Positions 10,788 to 23,260 of a stretch of 64,000 nucleotides of DNA are shown here, piece after piece. The notes beneath the pieces were generated by a model that saw only the letters and a program-made list of their open reading frames with translations, had not been told where the DNA came from and made no database searches. Every line of letters starts with the position of its first letter. Position 1 is the stretch's first letter. Source of the stretch: Myxocyprinus asiaticus (Eukaryota > Chordata > Actinopteri > Cypriniformes > Catostomidae); the NCBI RefSeq assembly GCF_019703515.2, contig NC_059372.1, positions 24,712,931 to 24,776,930 of the forward strand, read 5' to 3'. A program made the translations under genes and the position numbers.

Positions 10788-13559
10788 GGACTCAAGATGG
10801 CACCGAGTATGGTTGCTGCATTGTGAGCTCCGAAACAACATTGTAGTTTTTTGTTTGTTTTGTTTACAATTCTTATGTTTTTTGTCTTGGATGTTGTCTG
10901 CCTTATTGTCTATGACAGACAAACACTTTTGGACATTGGTTCTGCAATTACACACCATAAACCGGACTTCAGATTCCTCAATGCTGACCCGCTGTTTACA
11001 AACACGCCAGCGGAGCCCTTTGTCTGGGCTGCCCGGCCGTGAAAACGCAGAAGGAAAAGGGGAAACAGAGCCGGCGTTCTCATCAGATTAAGACGTCGCG
11101 CAAATCGGACTGGGTTTTGGACCATTGCTACTCTCCCTTCCGGGATGGCTACAAATCCCTCCCCCACCCACCATTTGGCAAATCGGACCACTCTTCAATT
11201 CTGCTTCTGCCCGCTTACAGGCAGAAACTGAAACAGGAAGTACCCACCCTCAGAACGATCCAGTGCCGGTCGGACCAATCAGACTCTATGCTACAAGACT
11301 GTTTTGATCACGTGGACTGGGTCCGCCTCTGATGACGACATCGAGGTTTACGCTGATAGCGTAACGTGTTTCATCAGAAAGTGCGTAGAGGATGTTGTTC
11401 CGTCCAAAACAATACGGATCTACCCAAACCAGAAACCTTGGATTTATAGTGATGTTCGTGTGGCACTTAATGCGCGGACCTCCGCTTTTAATTCCGGGAA
11501 TGCAGAGCAGCAAAACGCCAGTACAGGTACAAGATTGAAGGACAGTTTAACACCACCAGCTCTAGAAGCTTGTGGTAGGGAATGAATATCATCACGGACT
11601 TTAAAGGGAATAAAAACTCAGCTGACTCCCTCCCGGATGAGCTAAATACTTTTTATGCACGGTTCGAGGAAAATAACACAGCCCTCGCAGAGAGAGCTCT
11701 CGCGGCCGAACCTACAGAGGTTAGTTCACTCTCTGTCTTTGTAGCGGATGTAACCCAATCCTTCCGACGGGTAAATATCTGTAAAGCCGGGGGTCCAGAT
11801 GGCATTCCGGGCCGCGTCATCAGAGCATGAGCGAACCAACTGGCTGGTGTTTTTATGGACATTTTCAACCTTTCCCTCTCCTTGTCTGTGGTCCCCACAT
11901 GCTTTAAAATGTGCACCATTGTGCCTGTACCAGAGCAATCCAAAATCACTTGCTTAAACGACTGGCGTCCTGTTGCACTGACCCCCATCATCAGCAAATG
12001 CTTTGAGAGACTAATCAGAGATTACATCTGCTCTGTGCTGCCTCCATCACTGGACCCACTGCAGTTTGCTTACCGCAACAACTGCTCCACTGATGATGCC
12101 ATTGCATCTACAATACACACTGCTCTCTTCCACCTGGAAAAAAAGGAACACTTATTTGAGAATGCTGTTTATAGACTACAGCTCTGCATTCAACACCATA
12201 GTGCCCTCCAAGCTTGATGAGAAACTCTGGGCTCTGGGCTTAAACAGCTCGCTGTGCAGTTGGATCCTGGACTTCCTGTCAAGCAGACGCCAGGTGGTTA
12301 GAATGGGCAGAAACATCTCCTCATCACTGACCCTCAACACTAGAGCCCCGCAGGGCTGTGTTCTTAGCCCACTCCTGTATTCCCTATACACACATGACTG
12401 TGTGGCAACACATAGCTCCAATGCCATCATTAAGTTTGCTGATGATACGACGGTGGCAGGTCTGATCACTGACAATGATGAAACAGCTTACAGAGAGGAG
12501 GTGCACACTCTGATACGCTGGTGTCAGGAGCACAACCTCTCCCTCAACGTCAGTAAGACAAAGGAGCTTGTGGTGGACTTCAGGAGAAGAGAAAGAGAAC
12601 ACAGCCCCATCACCATCAATGGAGCACCAGTGGAGAGAGTCAGCAGCTTCAAGTTCCTGGGTGTCCACATCACTGAGGAACTCACATGGTCCATCCACAC
12701 TGAGGCCGTTGTGAAGAAGGCTCATCAGCGCCTCCTTTTCCTGAGACGGCTGAGGAAATTTGGAATGAACCACCATATCCTCACACGGTTCTACACCAGC
12801 ACTGTAGAGAGCATCCTGACTGGCTGCATCTCCGCCTGGTATGGCAATAGCATCGCCCACAACCGCAAAGCCCTGCAAAGGGTGGTGCGAACTGCCAGAC
12901 ACAGCATCGGAGGTGAGCTTCCCTCCCTCCAGGACATATACACCAGGCGGTGTGTAAAAAAAGCTTGGAGGATCATCAGAGGCTCCAGCCACCCGAGCCA
13001 TGGGCTGCTCTCACTGCTACCATCAGGCAGGCGGTATCACAGCATCAGGACCCGCACCAGCCGATTTCATGACAGCTTCTTCCCCCAAGCAATCAGACTT
13101 TTGAACTCTTGATCTCTCACGATCAATATATATCAGCACTGCACTTTATTAATCTTATTATCTCACACTGGACTGTCATAAATTATATTCTCTCTTAACA
13201 ACACACTGGCAGCTGACTATCAACCGACAGCCTGAATGTCAATACAGTACAATACAACCTACTGTCCATTTTATATATACTATATATACTATTTTTTTTA
13301 TTGTAGAATGTGTATTCTATATTGTGTGTATTGTATAATGTACATTGTATGTTATTATTTGTATATTGTGTTGTGTGTAATTATGTGTATATTAGATTTT
13401 AAATTGTGTTGTGTAAATTTTATGTTTATTGTAGATTGGTATATATCTCATCACTGTCACAACTGCTATGTTGCTCGGAATTGCACCCAAGAATTTCACA
13501 CACTATTGCACTTGTGTATATGGTTGTATGACAATAAAAGTGATTTAATTTGATTTGAT
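10788..13559 (+). mobile_element. L2 (CR1-group) LINE, internally deleted
   Basis: It starts GGACTCAAGATGGCACCGAG and ends AATAAAAGTGATTTAATTTG plus TTGAT repeats, the tail type of fish L2/Maui elements. About 2.77 kb remains. An ORF1-like or N-terminal part is followed by only the last part of the endonuclease domain (HRDGYK.. type: FRDGYKSLPHPPFGKSDHSS near 11140-11195), then most of the reverse transcriptase. Most of the endonuclease is missing, so the copy could not move on its own. Confidence 0.9.
11039..13112 (+). pseudogene. L2 ORF2 (endonuclease remnant and reverse transcriptase), broken
   Basis: Reading from left: the end of the endonuclease (GKSDHSSILLLPAYRQKLKQ); the linker DELNTFYARFE; the RT N-terminal part GGPDGIPGRVIRA, which stops at TGA 11828-11830 (a CGA-type codon); SVVPTCFKM and [19 protein letters not shown]; then a frame change in the A-run at about 12139-12145. 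The long frame then runs to 13112 with [33 protein letters not shown] and the catalytic FADD (12435-12446). The 3' part (348 codons) is open. The reading frame changes at least twice and there is a deletion near 11560-11585. The family normally copies its own RNA at a nicked target. Confidence 0.9.
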
Positions 13560-16500
13560 ATTACAAATAAATAAATACATAAATAAGTAAATAAATAAAA
13601 AATACAAAACCTTAAGTTACAGTAATCTTATAATATAACGTTAGAAAAAGGAAAGGGGAAATATATCTACACAAAAATAAAATAAGAAAAGAACAGATTT
13701 TAACAAGTACCTGTCTCCTTAAAATAGTGTAAAAAAGGGCTCCATGATTTAGTAAAAAGGTCTGGTTTCCTTCTGATTCCAAATGTAATCTTTTCAAGTT
13801 TGAGGGCAAACAGTAGATCCAAAACCCATTGACAATAGGATGGTGGAGATGGTAGCTGCCAATTAATAAGCATAAGTTGTCTGGCCATCAGTGTGGAAAG
13901 TGCTATAGTGTCAATTTCTAAAGCTGTTAATTTAATATTTTCTGGAAGAACATAAGGCTGTCAGGGGGTTGAGGTCTAGTACCGTAGCAAAAATGTCTGA
14001 AAAACAGAAAAAAAAAAAAAGAAAAAAAAAAAAAACTTTAATAATTTAGGACAAGACTAAAATGAATGAAACAAAGAGGCTGGCTCTACAGCACATCATG
14101 GGCAGTTGGGGTAAAGATGAGGAAATATTTTGCTGAGTTGGGCTCTAGACCAATGGACACGATTACTACCTTAAATTGAATAAGGCAGTGCCTAGAATTA
14201 ACTGAGGAACTGTGTATTCTTTCTAAGAGAGAGTCCCAAATGTCACCATCCAGTGTCATCTTTAAGTCATCTTCCCAAAGAGACTTTAATGGCCCATTAG
14301 AAGAGGCATGCTTTTTATTTATTAAACTGTAAATTTTAGAAATGGCACCCCTTATAAATTTATGCTGATCTATAATGCACTCAAGAATGCTGTTGGGTGG
14401 AATAGAGGGAAAATCAGTGAAATATTTACGAATGAAACTCCGGACATGAAAATATCAGAATAAGTGTGAGTTAAGTTTTCTTTAATACCAATCATGATCA
14501 ATTATAACTAAGCTTTGTGCTCTCCAGATATTAAAATCCCCATCAGAAAGAAAGGATGAAAAAGATACATTGCCAAAGATAGGGGAAGATGGAGAGAGAC
14601 TCTTAAGCCCTAGTATTCTATGAAACCAGATCCTGTGAGTGGGAGGAATAGGAGAGCAGAGAAAAGATGTTAATGTTGCTGGGGCACAAAATATAGCCTC
14701 CATTTGTAGCCAGAGAGGTTTACATTGCTGCAGGTCATATTGTACCCAGTACAATACATTTCTGAAATTGGCGGCCCAGTAATACGTTTGAAAATTGAAG
14801 GCCACCCAGCTTTTTCAGCTTCACAAGGTGTTTTTGCTTTATTCACCTTAATTTATTATTCCAAATAAAAGAAGAAATACTTTTTTCCAGGTTGGTAAAA
14901 AAAAATATTTAGGGAAAAATATGGGTAAACATTGTAATAAATATACAATTTTGGGAAGAATATTCATTTTAACAACATTTACCCTCCCTACCAATGAAAG
15001 AGGAAGGGATTTCCAAGACAGAAACAAAGACTTTGTGAGACTGAATAGAGGGCTAATATTAGGTTTAAACCAATCAGCATGCCTATGAGTCACTTGAACA
15101 CCCAAATACCTAAATTGACTAGTAACAATTTTAAATGGGAAACCTGAATATGAGATTTTTAACGCAGCAGGGTTCACTGGAAATAATTCACTCAGAGAGA
15201 TTCAGCTTATTTCCTGAAAAGGTAATTCATTAATAGTAGCTCCTGAATGTAGTCTAAGTTTTGATATCAGACAAGACATATCAGACTTACGAATTTGATG
15301 AGCTAATAATTTCATAATAACTTATCACCATACTCATAGACCCTATGTTGAGCACGTAAAAGCAAATTCTCAGCCTCATCAGTCGATAATAATTCATATT
15401 CTGTCTGCAACATTTGACGCTCTTCATAAAGTTAAGAGGAAGGATCTGATGAATACTGATCATCAGTAGATGCTATAGAGCGGGACAGTTCATCAGTTTG
15501 CTTTCTATTTTTATAAGAGTATGAGATTATCAAACCACGCAGGTAGCATTTCAAACTTTACCAAATTGTAGAATAAGCCATACCTGGTGTAGCATTAACT
15601 TCAATAAAAGATGTTATATTGGAGGAAATAAATTTAACAAATTGTTTGTCAGTTAAATTACTTGGATTAATTCGCCATTGACAATTTATAGGTGGTGTCT
15701 GTGGAAACTGAAGCCCTACAACAACTGGAGCATGATCAGAAATTACTATACTTTCATATGAGCAATGCTGAAGATAAGGAAGAAGTTTTTGATCTACTAA
15801 AAAAACAATCAATTCGGGAATAGGTCTGATGTACATGAGAACAAAATAATATTTTCCTGTAGAAAGATTCAAAAATCGAAATGCATCACAAATACCATAT
15901 TTCTGCAGGAAAGATTTAATAATCACTGCACATTTTGAAAGTGCTATAGGTTTCTTTGATGATCTGTCAAGCCATGGGCACATCACACAGTTAAAATCCC
16001 CACCTAGAATTAATGAGTAAGAGTCAAGATTAGGTATGCATGACAAAAAAGAGGAGATAAAAGCAAAATCCTCATAATTAGGTGCATAGACATTTGCGAG
16101 AATTAGGGAGGTCGAAAATAAATTTCCCCTGATGATAACATATCTGCCCTTGTGATCTGCAGTAACTTATGATACTACGAAGTGGGTAGATTTATGCACC
16201 AAAATGCCACGACCCCTGGACTTGGAGTGAAAATGTGAATGATAAACTTGCCCCACCAAGTCCTTTTTCTGTCTAAAATGGTTTGAAGATCAAAGGTGGG
16301 TCTCTTGAAGAAATACAAAGTTTGTCTTCAGTTTTTAAGATGGTTCAAGACCTCATTAAGTTTAACTGGATTATTCAGACCTTTACAGTTCCAGCTAACA
16401 CATCTCACCAAGTCAGCATTATCATCATTAGCCTTGCTACACATCATTATCAAAATATGAGGGAAAAGGGAGACCAATTAGAGTTGTAATTACGAAACCT

Positions 16501-16600
16501 GATACCATGAAGGAGACAATACGTACACAAAAGAAAATATGAGTAGAAAGCATCAACTAGATCTTGTGGTATTGAGTTACATGATAAAAAAAAAAAAAAA
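13560..16600 (-). mobile_element. L1/Tx1-like LINE, minus strand, RT core deleted
   Basis: Minus-strand ORF2 fragments run in order from endonuclease (16447) to C-terminus (13612). The 5' boundary is uncertain; A-rich sequence at 16570-16605 may mark it. The 3' end may continue at 10580-10787 beyond an L2 inserted into it. The family differs in sequence from the plus-strand L1-like element at 18-23.6 kb. Confidence 0.75.
13612..16447 (-). pseudogene. L1-like ORF2 pseudogene lacking the reverse-transcriptase palm
   Basis: On the minus strand, ATG at 16447 leads into the APE endonuclease start (SWNCKGLNNPVK), then QETHL-type sequence, NVYAPN, LGGDFNCVM (near 15990), the degraded YSRIDYFLVD block, and SDHAPVVVG (about 15730). 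The linker LYEERQMLQTEYELLSTDEA follows near 15400. Near 15200 the frame jumps from the pre-RT region to the thumb/connection part (NPAALKISYSG, FRYLGVQVTHR, LPLSLVGRVNVVKMNILPK). About 1 kb that should hold the palm with YADD is absent. The C-terminus (WQLPSPPSYCQWV, LKLEKITFGI) ends at 13612. Several stops and frameshifts are present. Confidence 0.8.
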
Positions 16601-17460
16601 AAGAAAGAAAAACACACTTCAAGAACCCCAGCGCAAGAAAATGCTCATTCTCTTTTGGGTTTTTGGACTACAACATGAACAGCTCTATGGACCTAAGATA
16701 TACACATTCCCTAATACATATTAGTAGGCTGCATTTTAAGCTCAAATCTTGATGTTGAATAAAACTCATTACATTTATTACCCATGTATTGTTCTTAGGG
16801 CATTCAATATAAACATATAGAGATTTTTGTAAAGATAATGTCAAATATTTTCAGCCACAGACTTTCATCATACACGCATGCTTTTAGTAAAATGTAGAGG
16901 CAAGAATTACTTGTGGTTATGATTGTCAACTACATAGCAAACTGGCTTGCATCCATCCATGTCATGTTATGAATGAACACTGGAGCCTGACAGACACATG
17001 GTCACTTAACCTCTAGTTCTGCTGAATCAAGCCCCTTCTTTCCAGCTCAGCCCATTAATCTCTGACACAGATGAGTGGAGGTTAAACTAAAACACCAAAG
17101 GCATGTTTCCAACTGAGACAGAAAAAAAAGCCCAGTGAAATTAAATGAATTTAAATGAATAACCAGAGTGTAACATTTTAGTTACCACTCAGGACAAAAA
17201 AATAGTCTATGTTTATCTTTTGTAATTATATTTTTTATGTTTTGTAATTATAGTGTGAAACAGTTTAAGGTATTATCATAATTGTAGACCATTTGTTCTT
17301 TTATTAAAAACATGCATGCATAAATATAAAAAAGGGCAGAATCATCAATAAGCTCCCATTGGTTTAACAGTGTTAAACACACACATATTAATTCAAAGAA
17401 TAGTAAGTGATATGATCCAGAGTAGAAACCATTTTCATGGTTGAATTCATGACCCACAAG
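16601..17460. other. Noncoding gap
   Basis: No gene or mobile element was recognised. The composition is ordinary AT-rich single-copy-looking DNA. Confidence 0.35.
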
Positions 17461-17660
17461 TCAAGACAGATTAGACCTGATTGGGTTGTTGGTGCCATAT
17501 GTGACCTACAATCTGCATTCTGCTAGCATTAGTAGACAGGAGGGTCGCCAATCTCCCTGGGCAAAGGTTTCCATGGAAACGACCCCTGGTTCCTCTAGTC
17601 TGCCGTTTTGCAGTCCTCACTCATCTTGAGGCTGAATTATCCTAGATTCCTTTATGTCAG
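17460..17660. promoter_or_regulatory. Candidate conserved noncoding element with an RFX-like palindrome
   Basis: This is a repeat-free, moderately GC-rich block. It contains the perfect 14-bp palindrome GTTTCCATGGAAAC (17567-17580), which fits the X-box/RFX half-site pattern (GTTNCC and GGNAAC type arms). It lies about 7.3 kb upstream of the ephb2 start. Conservation is not shown; this is only a candidate. Confidence 0.25.
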
Positions 17661-17698
17661 TTCCATATTCTTCTGCTCTATTTCCTCCCTCACTTTCC

Positions 17699-17707
17699 CT
17701 CTTTCTT

Positions 17708-17743
<36 letters not shown>

Positions 17744-17758
17744 ACTCACTCACTCTCT
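17699..17758. repeat. (TC)n microsatellite
   Basis: A CT/TC dinucleotide run with short interruptions, then CACT repeats. Confidence 0.9.
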
Positions 17759-18048
17759 CACTATGCCCAGTTTTCCGTTGGTCTATCCCCCTCTTACTTG
17801 GTTGTGTGCTTTTGGGATTTTTTTGAGAAATCTGTGTATTCATGTGTATTCAATGAGTCATTTAGATTTTCTCTCTTCAGCTGCATGAGGTTCTTATGTT
17901 TATGCAATTTGCATTGAAAATACAGCCTTTTTTTCTTTTTAAACGTCAATGAGCATTTTTTCTAATGCTCCTTTCTTGCTCCTTTTGCTAAATGTTTTTG
18001 ACACATGGCCTCACAATTTTGTACAGGTCAAACATTTTACCTGATGTT
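17759..18048. other. Noncoding gap
   Basis: Nothing was recognised. Confidence 0.35.
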
Positions 18049-18060
18049 AAAAATGTGACT
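18049..18060. repeat. Left target-site duplication of the L1-like element
   Basis: AAAAATGTGACT is repeated exactly at 23637-23648. Confidence 0.8.
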
Positions 18061-18199
18061 TGGTGAGTCACGTGACACCATGCGAGGTTCGGACGCGTGA
18101 ACGGCAAGCTCTGCGCACTTTGCTAGTTTTAATGCCTTTTATGACATAAACCAGTGAGATTCGATACACTCTGTTCCATAACTGTTCTAGGAGGACAAT

Positions 18200-19018
18200 A
18201 TGTCAAAGAATTCAAAATCCTCGGGCTCTGGAGACATTAAAAGACACTTACATGCTCAAGCTGACACCCCCGAGAAGGTCCCGAGCCAGGGAGCCGATTT
18301 GGTCAGAGAAATGAGGGAAATTCGGCGAGAGATGTTGCACATGTCGGCAATGCTGATGAAGGTCGATGCTGACTTGGAGGATCTTGCTATAATACGTCGA
18401 TTGATCACTGCCATGGAGACAAAATTCTCTGAGGTGGTTACAAGAGTGGAGGATGTCAAGAAACGGATCGCTTATCTGGAGTCATTGGAGAGGGAATTAT
18501 CTGCGACCAAAGTGGATTTGGAGTGTGTCTGGGAGAATACATGGAGAACCGTAGCCAGCTGAATAACATCCGAATCGTCGGAATTCCTGAGGCCGAAGAG
18601 GGTCAGGATATGGTGAAATTCCTGGACGGCTCTTTCCGAATCTGCATGACATAACAGGCCATAAGCTGGAAATCGAGCGAGCTCACGGGGTTCTGGATTG
18701 GCGATCTGCTGAGGGAGACAGGCCCGATCAATTCTGGCCAAATTTCTGAGATCATCTGATAAAGATCTTGTGTTACACGAGGCGAGGAGTAAAGGAAGGC
18801 TTTCTTGGAAGAACCACAGCATTTTCTTGTTCCCAGATTTTGTGAATTTTACAAAAAAGAAACGTGATCGATTCAAGGAATGCAAGAAACTCTTACATCA
18901 ATGGAAGGTCGCTTTTGCACTGATGTTCCCGGCCAAATTGAGAATAGATGCTAAGGATGGCCATAAAACATTCACATGCCCACAGCAAGCGATGTCCTTC
19001 ATAAAGTCAATGGAGTGA
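18200..19018 (+). pseudogene. L1-like ORF1 (RNA-binding chaperone), frameshifted
   Basis: From ATG at 18200 the frame reads MSKNSKSSGSGDIKRHL, then a heptad-rich coiled-coil segment (REMREIRREMLHMSAMLMKV; RVEDVKKRIAYLESLERELS). Near 18540 an 11-bp deletion relative to the copy at 63281-63295 breaks the frame. The RNA-recognition-like part continues in other frames (RIVGIPEAEEGQDMVKF near 18575; RFKECKKLLHQWKVAFALMF, ending at 19018). L1 ORF1 proteins form trimers on their own RNA. Not functional as read. Confidence 0.85.
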
Positions 19019-19697
19019 GTAAGTTATTTTGTGGTACTCACATTGCTGATGAGTGGACCGACTCACTGAACATTCACTTGACTGTTCGAGGAAACTGAGC
19101 GCCTTTTTTGTTTCTTTTTGTGCTGGTTCTGCCTAGCGGCTGGAGTTTGTTTTGTGGAATAACACACCTTCGGACAGTTATGTGGATGAATCTGCATGCT
19201 TTTTGTGCTTATGCCTCCTATTGGCTGGAGTTTGTTTTGTGGAGCATTTCATGCAAGACATTGGAGTGATTAGGTCATTTGTTGCACTCATGTAGCAGCC
19301 GAGTGGGCCGGCTCACTCAACATTCATTTGACTGTCCGAGGAGACTGAGCACCTTTTTTTTCTTTTGTGCTGGTTCCGCCTAGCGGCTGGAGTTTGTTTT
19401 ATAGATTATCTTTTGTTGTGTAATTCTGTCTCACAAAATTTGTATAGAAACACTGGACTTAAGCAATCTGATGGCAAAGTTGTTGCGGGGTTTCTCGTAG
19501 GCGTACATGGACTGTTTGAGTTTAGAATGATGGACGCCAGTTGGCGCTATTGTGAGCAGGGTTAATGTGCACATTTTTCTTTTTTTCTGTTTGTTTGGTT
19601 CTGGGGGAAGTTCGGGGTTTGTTTGTTGCACTAATGTTGGAATGTGGTCTTTGTAATTTTGTTTTTGACACACAAACTTTTTTTCTTGTATACCAAA

Positions 19698-22600
19698 ATG
19701 TTAAATGTTAATATGAGTGGATTGTCTCTCTCCACGTGGAATGTGAATGGGTTGGGGCGCCCCATAAAAAGAAGGAAGGTTATTTCTCTTTTAAGCGTAA
19801 GAAATATGATATTGTTTTTCTTCAGGAAAGGCATCTTTCACTGCAGGAAGCTGAAAAATCTGGGAAGATATGGGGTGGACATGTTTTCTTTAGTGCTGGC
19901 TCAAGTAAGAGCAGGGGAGTCATTACACTGTTAAGTAAGATTCTGCAATTCAAATGTCTCAAACAGATTAAAGATAAATTAGGAAGAGTCATTATAGTTT
20001 TAGCAGAAATTCAGCAGAAAGTTTTATTTTGGCTAATATTTACACACCTAACGTTGATGATCATGGATTTTTATAGATCTTGAAAGGATGTTGCAAGCCT
20101 CTGGCACCCCTCATGATATAATATTGGGAGGAGACTTTAATCTTTTGATGGACTCAGTCCTTGATCATAGTAAAACAAAAGTGTGCAAGCCCCCTAGAGC
20201 AACATTGACGCTTCACAGGATGTGTAAATATGTTGGTCTTACAGATATTTGGAGACTTTTGAACCCATCTGGTAGGGACTATACATTTTTTCATCAGTCC
20301 TTAAGATTTACTCAAGAATAGATTTTTTTTATATATATCTAAGTCCCTCATTTCATTTGTTGTTGATTGCTCAATTGGAAAAATTTTAGTCTCAGATCAT
20401 GTCCTGGTGTGTTTAGAGGTGTTGCCACTTACGGAGAAAAGGAAATCATTTAGTTGGCAATTTAATGTATCCCTTTTGCAAAATCCTGAATTCCAACAAA
20501 TGATAAAGGCTGAAATCAGTGTTTATATGGAGACCAACTGGTCCTCAGTATCCTCTGTGGGTGTGGCTTGGGAGGCACTTAAGGCGGTTTTTTATGGGCC
20601 GGATCATACAGTATGCCTCATTCACTGAAAAATCCAAAGCACGAGAACTCGTGGAGTTGGAAGGGAATATTAAAAGTGCCGGGGCAGAGCTGGGGCGCCA
20701 AGTGTCATCTGATGGCCTCAGAGAATTGACCCGATTGAAATATAGATATAATACTATTTTGTCAAGGAGGGTGGAGTTTCGGCTCTTCAGGGCAGGACGG
20801 TCATGCTTTGGGTCGGGGGACGGGGCAGGAAAACTCTGGCTAGATATATAAAACAGAGAGAGTCTTTTTCTACCATTCCCTCAGTGAAATCTGCTGGTGG
20901 TGAAATATTTACCTCAACCATTGATATTAATAATGCTTTTAAAGAATTCTACTTGACCTCTATAGTTCCACGTCTTCGTCTACTGATGAGGATATTAGAA
21001 ACTTTGTGGAACCATTGGAACTTCCTAGACTGACGGCTGAGCAAGGGAATTCTCTTGGTTCTGAGATGGCCTTGGAGGAATTGGCAAGGTAGTTAAGGTT
21101 CCAGGGCCAGATGGCTTTGCCGCTGAGTTTTTTAGATCTTATGCTGCAGAATTGGCTCCACTTTTTTATACAGAATCATTAAATCATTAAAGATTGGAAG
21201 GCTTCCACCGGCCATGGCGCAAGCCCGGATCAGTCTGATTCTTAAAAAGGACAGGGATCCAGGCGAGTGTGGGAGTTGCCGTCCAATTTCCCTGATCCAG
21301 CTGGATATTAAAATATTGTCAAAAGGTTTGGCTAGCCGATTGAGTAAAGTTATGACATCTCTCGTACGTGTAGATTGGGTGGGGTTTGTTCGGGGCCATG
21401 GCTCTTATGATAACATTAGGAGTTTCATCAATATCATGTGGTCAGTGGCGAATGATCAGACTCCGGTCGCTGCCATCTCTCTTGATGCCGAAAAGACTTT
21501 TGATATGGTAGAATGGGATTATCTTTTTAAGATTTTGGAAATGTACGGGTTCAGGAATACTTTTATTGGTTGGATTAAGTTACTTTATAGACACCCGGTA
21601 GCAGCGGTACAAACGAATGGATTAATTTCAGATTATTTTACTCAGGATAGGGGCACCCGGCATGGTTGCCCTCTTTCCCCATTATTGTTCTGTCTTGCCC
21701 TGGAACCATTAGCAGCTGCGATAAGGAAGGAGGATGATTTTCCAGGGGTGGTGGCGGGAGGTGTGGCGCATAAGCTTTTGCTTTACGCAGATGATATTTA
21801 ATTATTCGTCTCCGACCCTACTAGATCTATGCCTTGCCTCCACAGAATTATTAATTCCTTTTCTAAATTCTCAGGATACAGAGTTAATTGGTCTAAATCT
21901 GAAGTTTTGTCTCTGACAGCGTACTACCCATTAACAGCTTTTCAGCTGGTCGCCTTCCAGTGGCCCAAACAGGGCATTAAGGATTTGGGTATTTTATTCC
22001 CACCAAATTTGTGTGATTTAGTTAGACTTAATTTTGACCCTTTAATAAAAAGGTTTTCAAGCGATGTGGGCAGGTGGGTTTCATTACTTATATCTATGAT
22101 TGGGAAGGTTAATGTTATTAAAATATATTGTATTCCAAAATTCAACTACCTGCTACAGTCTCTCCCTATAGATGTCCCCCTCTCTTATTTCAAGTAATTT
22201 GATAGCGTAGCAAAGTCCTTCATTTGTAATGGTAAATATCCCAGATTACATTTCAGTCAGTTGCATAGGCCGACTGACAAAGTTGGGCTTGGCCTACCCA
22301 AGATTTTGTTTTATTATTATGCATTCGGTCTCAGACATTTGGCCCATTGGTCTCTTCCACCTGAGAGAACCCCTCTCTGGTTTTGTATTGAACAGGAAGT
22401 TCTTGCCCCTTTTCGTCATTGCAAAGCCTTTCTGTTAAACTAATCAGAGAAGTTAAGTTACACCCTGTTATCTCGCATTTGCACTTGGTGTGGACAAAAG
22501 TGTCCAGAGTGTTTAATTCGGACATTTATTTCAATGTTGCCTCGAGCATATGGCTGAACCCAAAATTATGCATGAATAAGCCCCTTTCTGCTGGTCAGAG

Positions 22601-23260
22601 TGGATTGTGAGGGAGGTTAATACACTTGGTGGCCTAAATGGGAGTGGAGTGTTGAGATCCTTTGAAAATTTGGTTCAACATTTTGGGATTCCCAGATCTC
22701 AGTTCTTTAGGTATTTACAGCTGCACCACCTGCTCTGTACTATTTTTGGGAGTAGCATACACCCCCCTAAAGCGACAGATACTCTGGGAGTGGTGATTAC
22801 TGCTATTGGAAAAGGTCATGAGGCAACAGTGTATTACTCCCTGCTAATTCAGTGTCTGGGGGACGGAGCTTTAACTTCTATCAAGAGATTATGGGAGAAA
22901 GATTTAAACTTGGTATTGGAGGAAGGAGTATGGGCCAGGATTCTAAAAAATGTCAAGTCTGTATCTAGAGATGCAAGGGTGCACCTTATGCAATTCAAGA
23001 TTTTACATCGATTCTATTGGACCCCCTCTAGATTGTATAGACTTAGTCTTAAAGACACACCCACCTGCTGGCAATGCCAATTAGAAGATGGAGACACCAC
23101 CCATGTTTTTTGGTGGTGTGTTAAGATCCAAGAATTTTGGTTGAAGGTTCAGAGATTTATGTGTAACGTATTGGGCACTAAAATTTCAATTTGCTCCAGA
23201 CTCTGTATTTTAGGCGATGGGGTGGTCATCAATATAGGGGATAAACACATAACAAATTAG
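19698..23260 (+). pseudogene. L1-like ORF2 (endonuclease, reverse transcriptase, C-terminal Cys motif), broken
   Basis: The endonuclease starts MSGLSLSTWNVNGLGRPIK (19713), with FLQERHLS and LGGDFNLLMDSVLDHSKTK near 20130-20170. The RT starts near 21100 (GPDGFAAEFF-type in a shifted frame), with ARISLILKKDRDP, CRPISLIQLDIKILSKGLAS, SLDAEKTFDMVEWDYLF, RHGCPLSPLLFCLALEPLA and YADDI at 21784-21798. A TAA at 21799-21801 follows directly, where the family has LFV. The thumb continues (SEVLSLTAYYP, GKVNVIKIYCIPKFNYLLQS). The C-terminal frame 22607-23260 ends with CWQCQLEDGDTTHVFWWC, a CCHC-like zinc motif. At least six frame changes or stops are present. Confidence 0.9.

Noticed and set aside
12384..13001. 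205-residue minus-strand frame
   Set aside because: Antisense shadow of the L2 reverse transcriptase.
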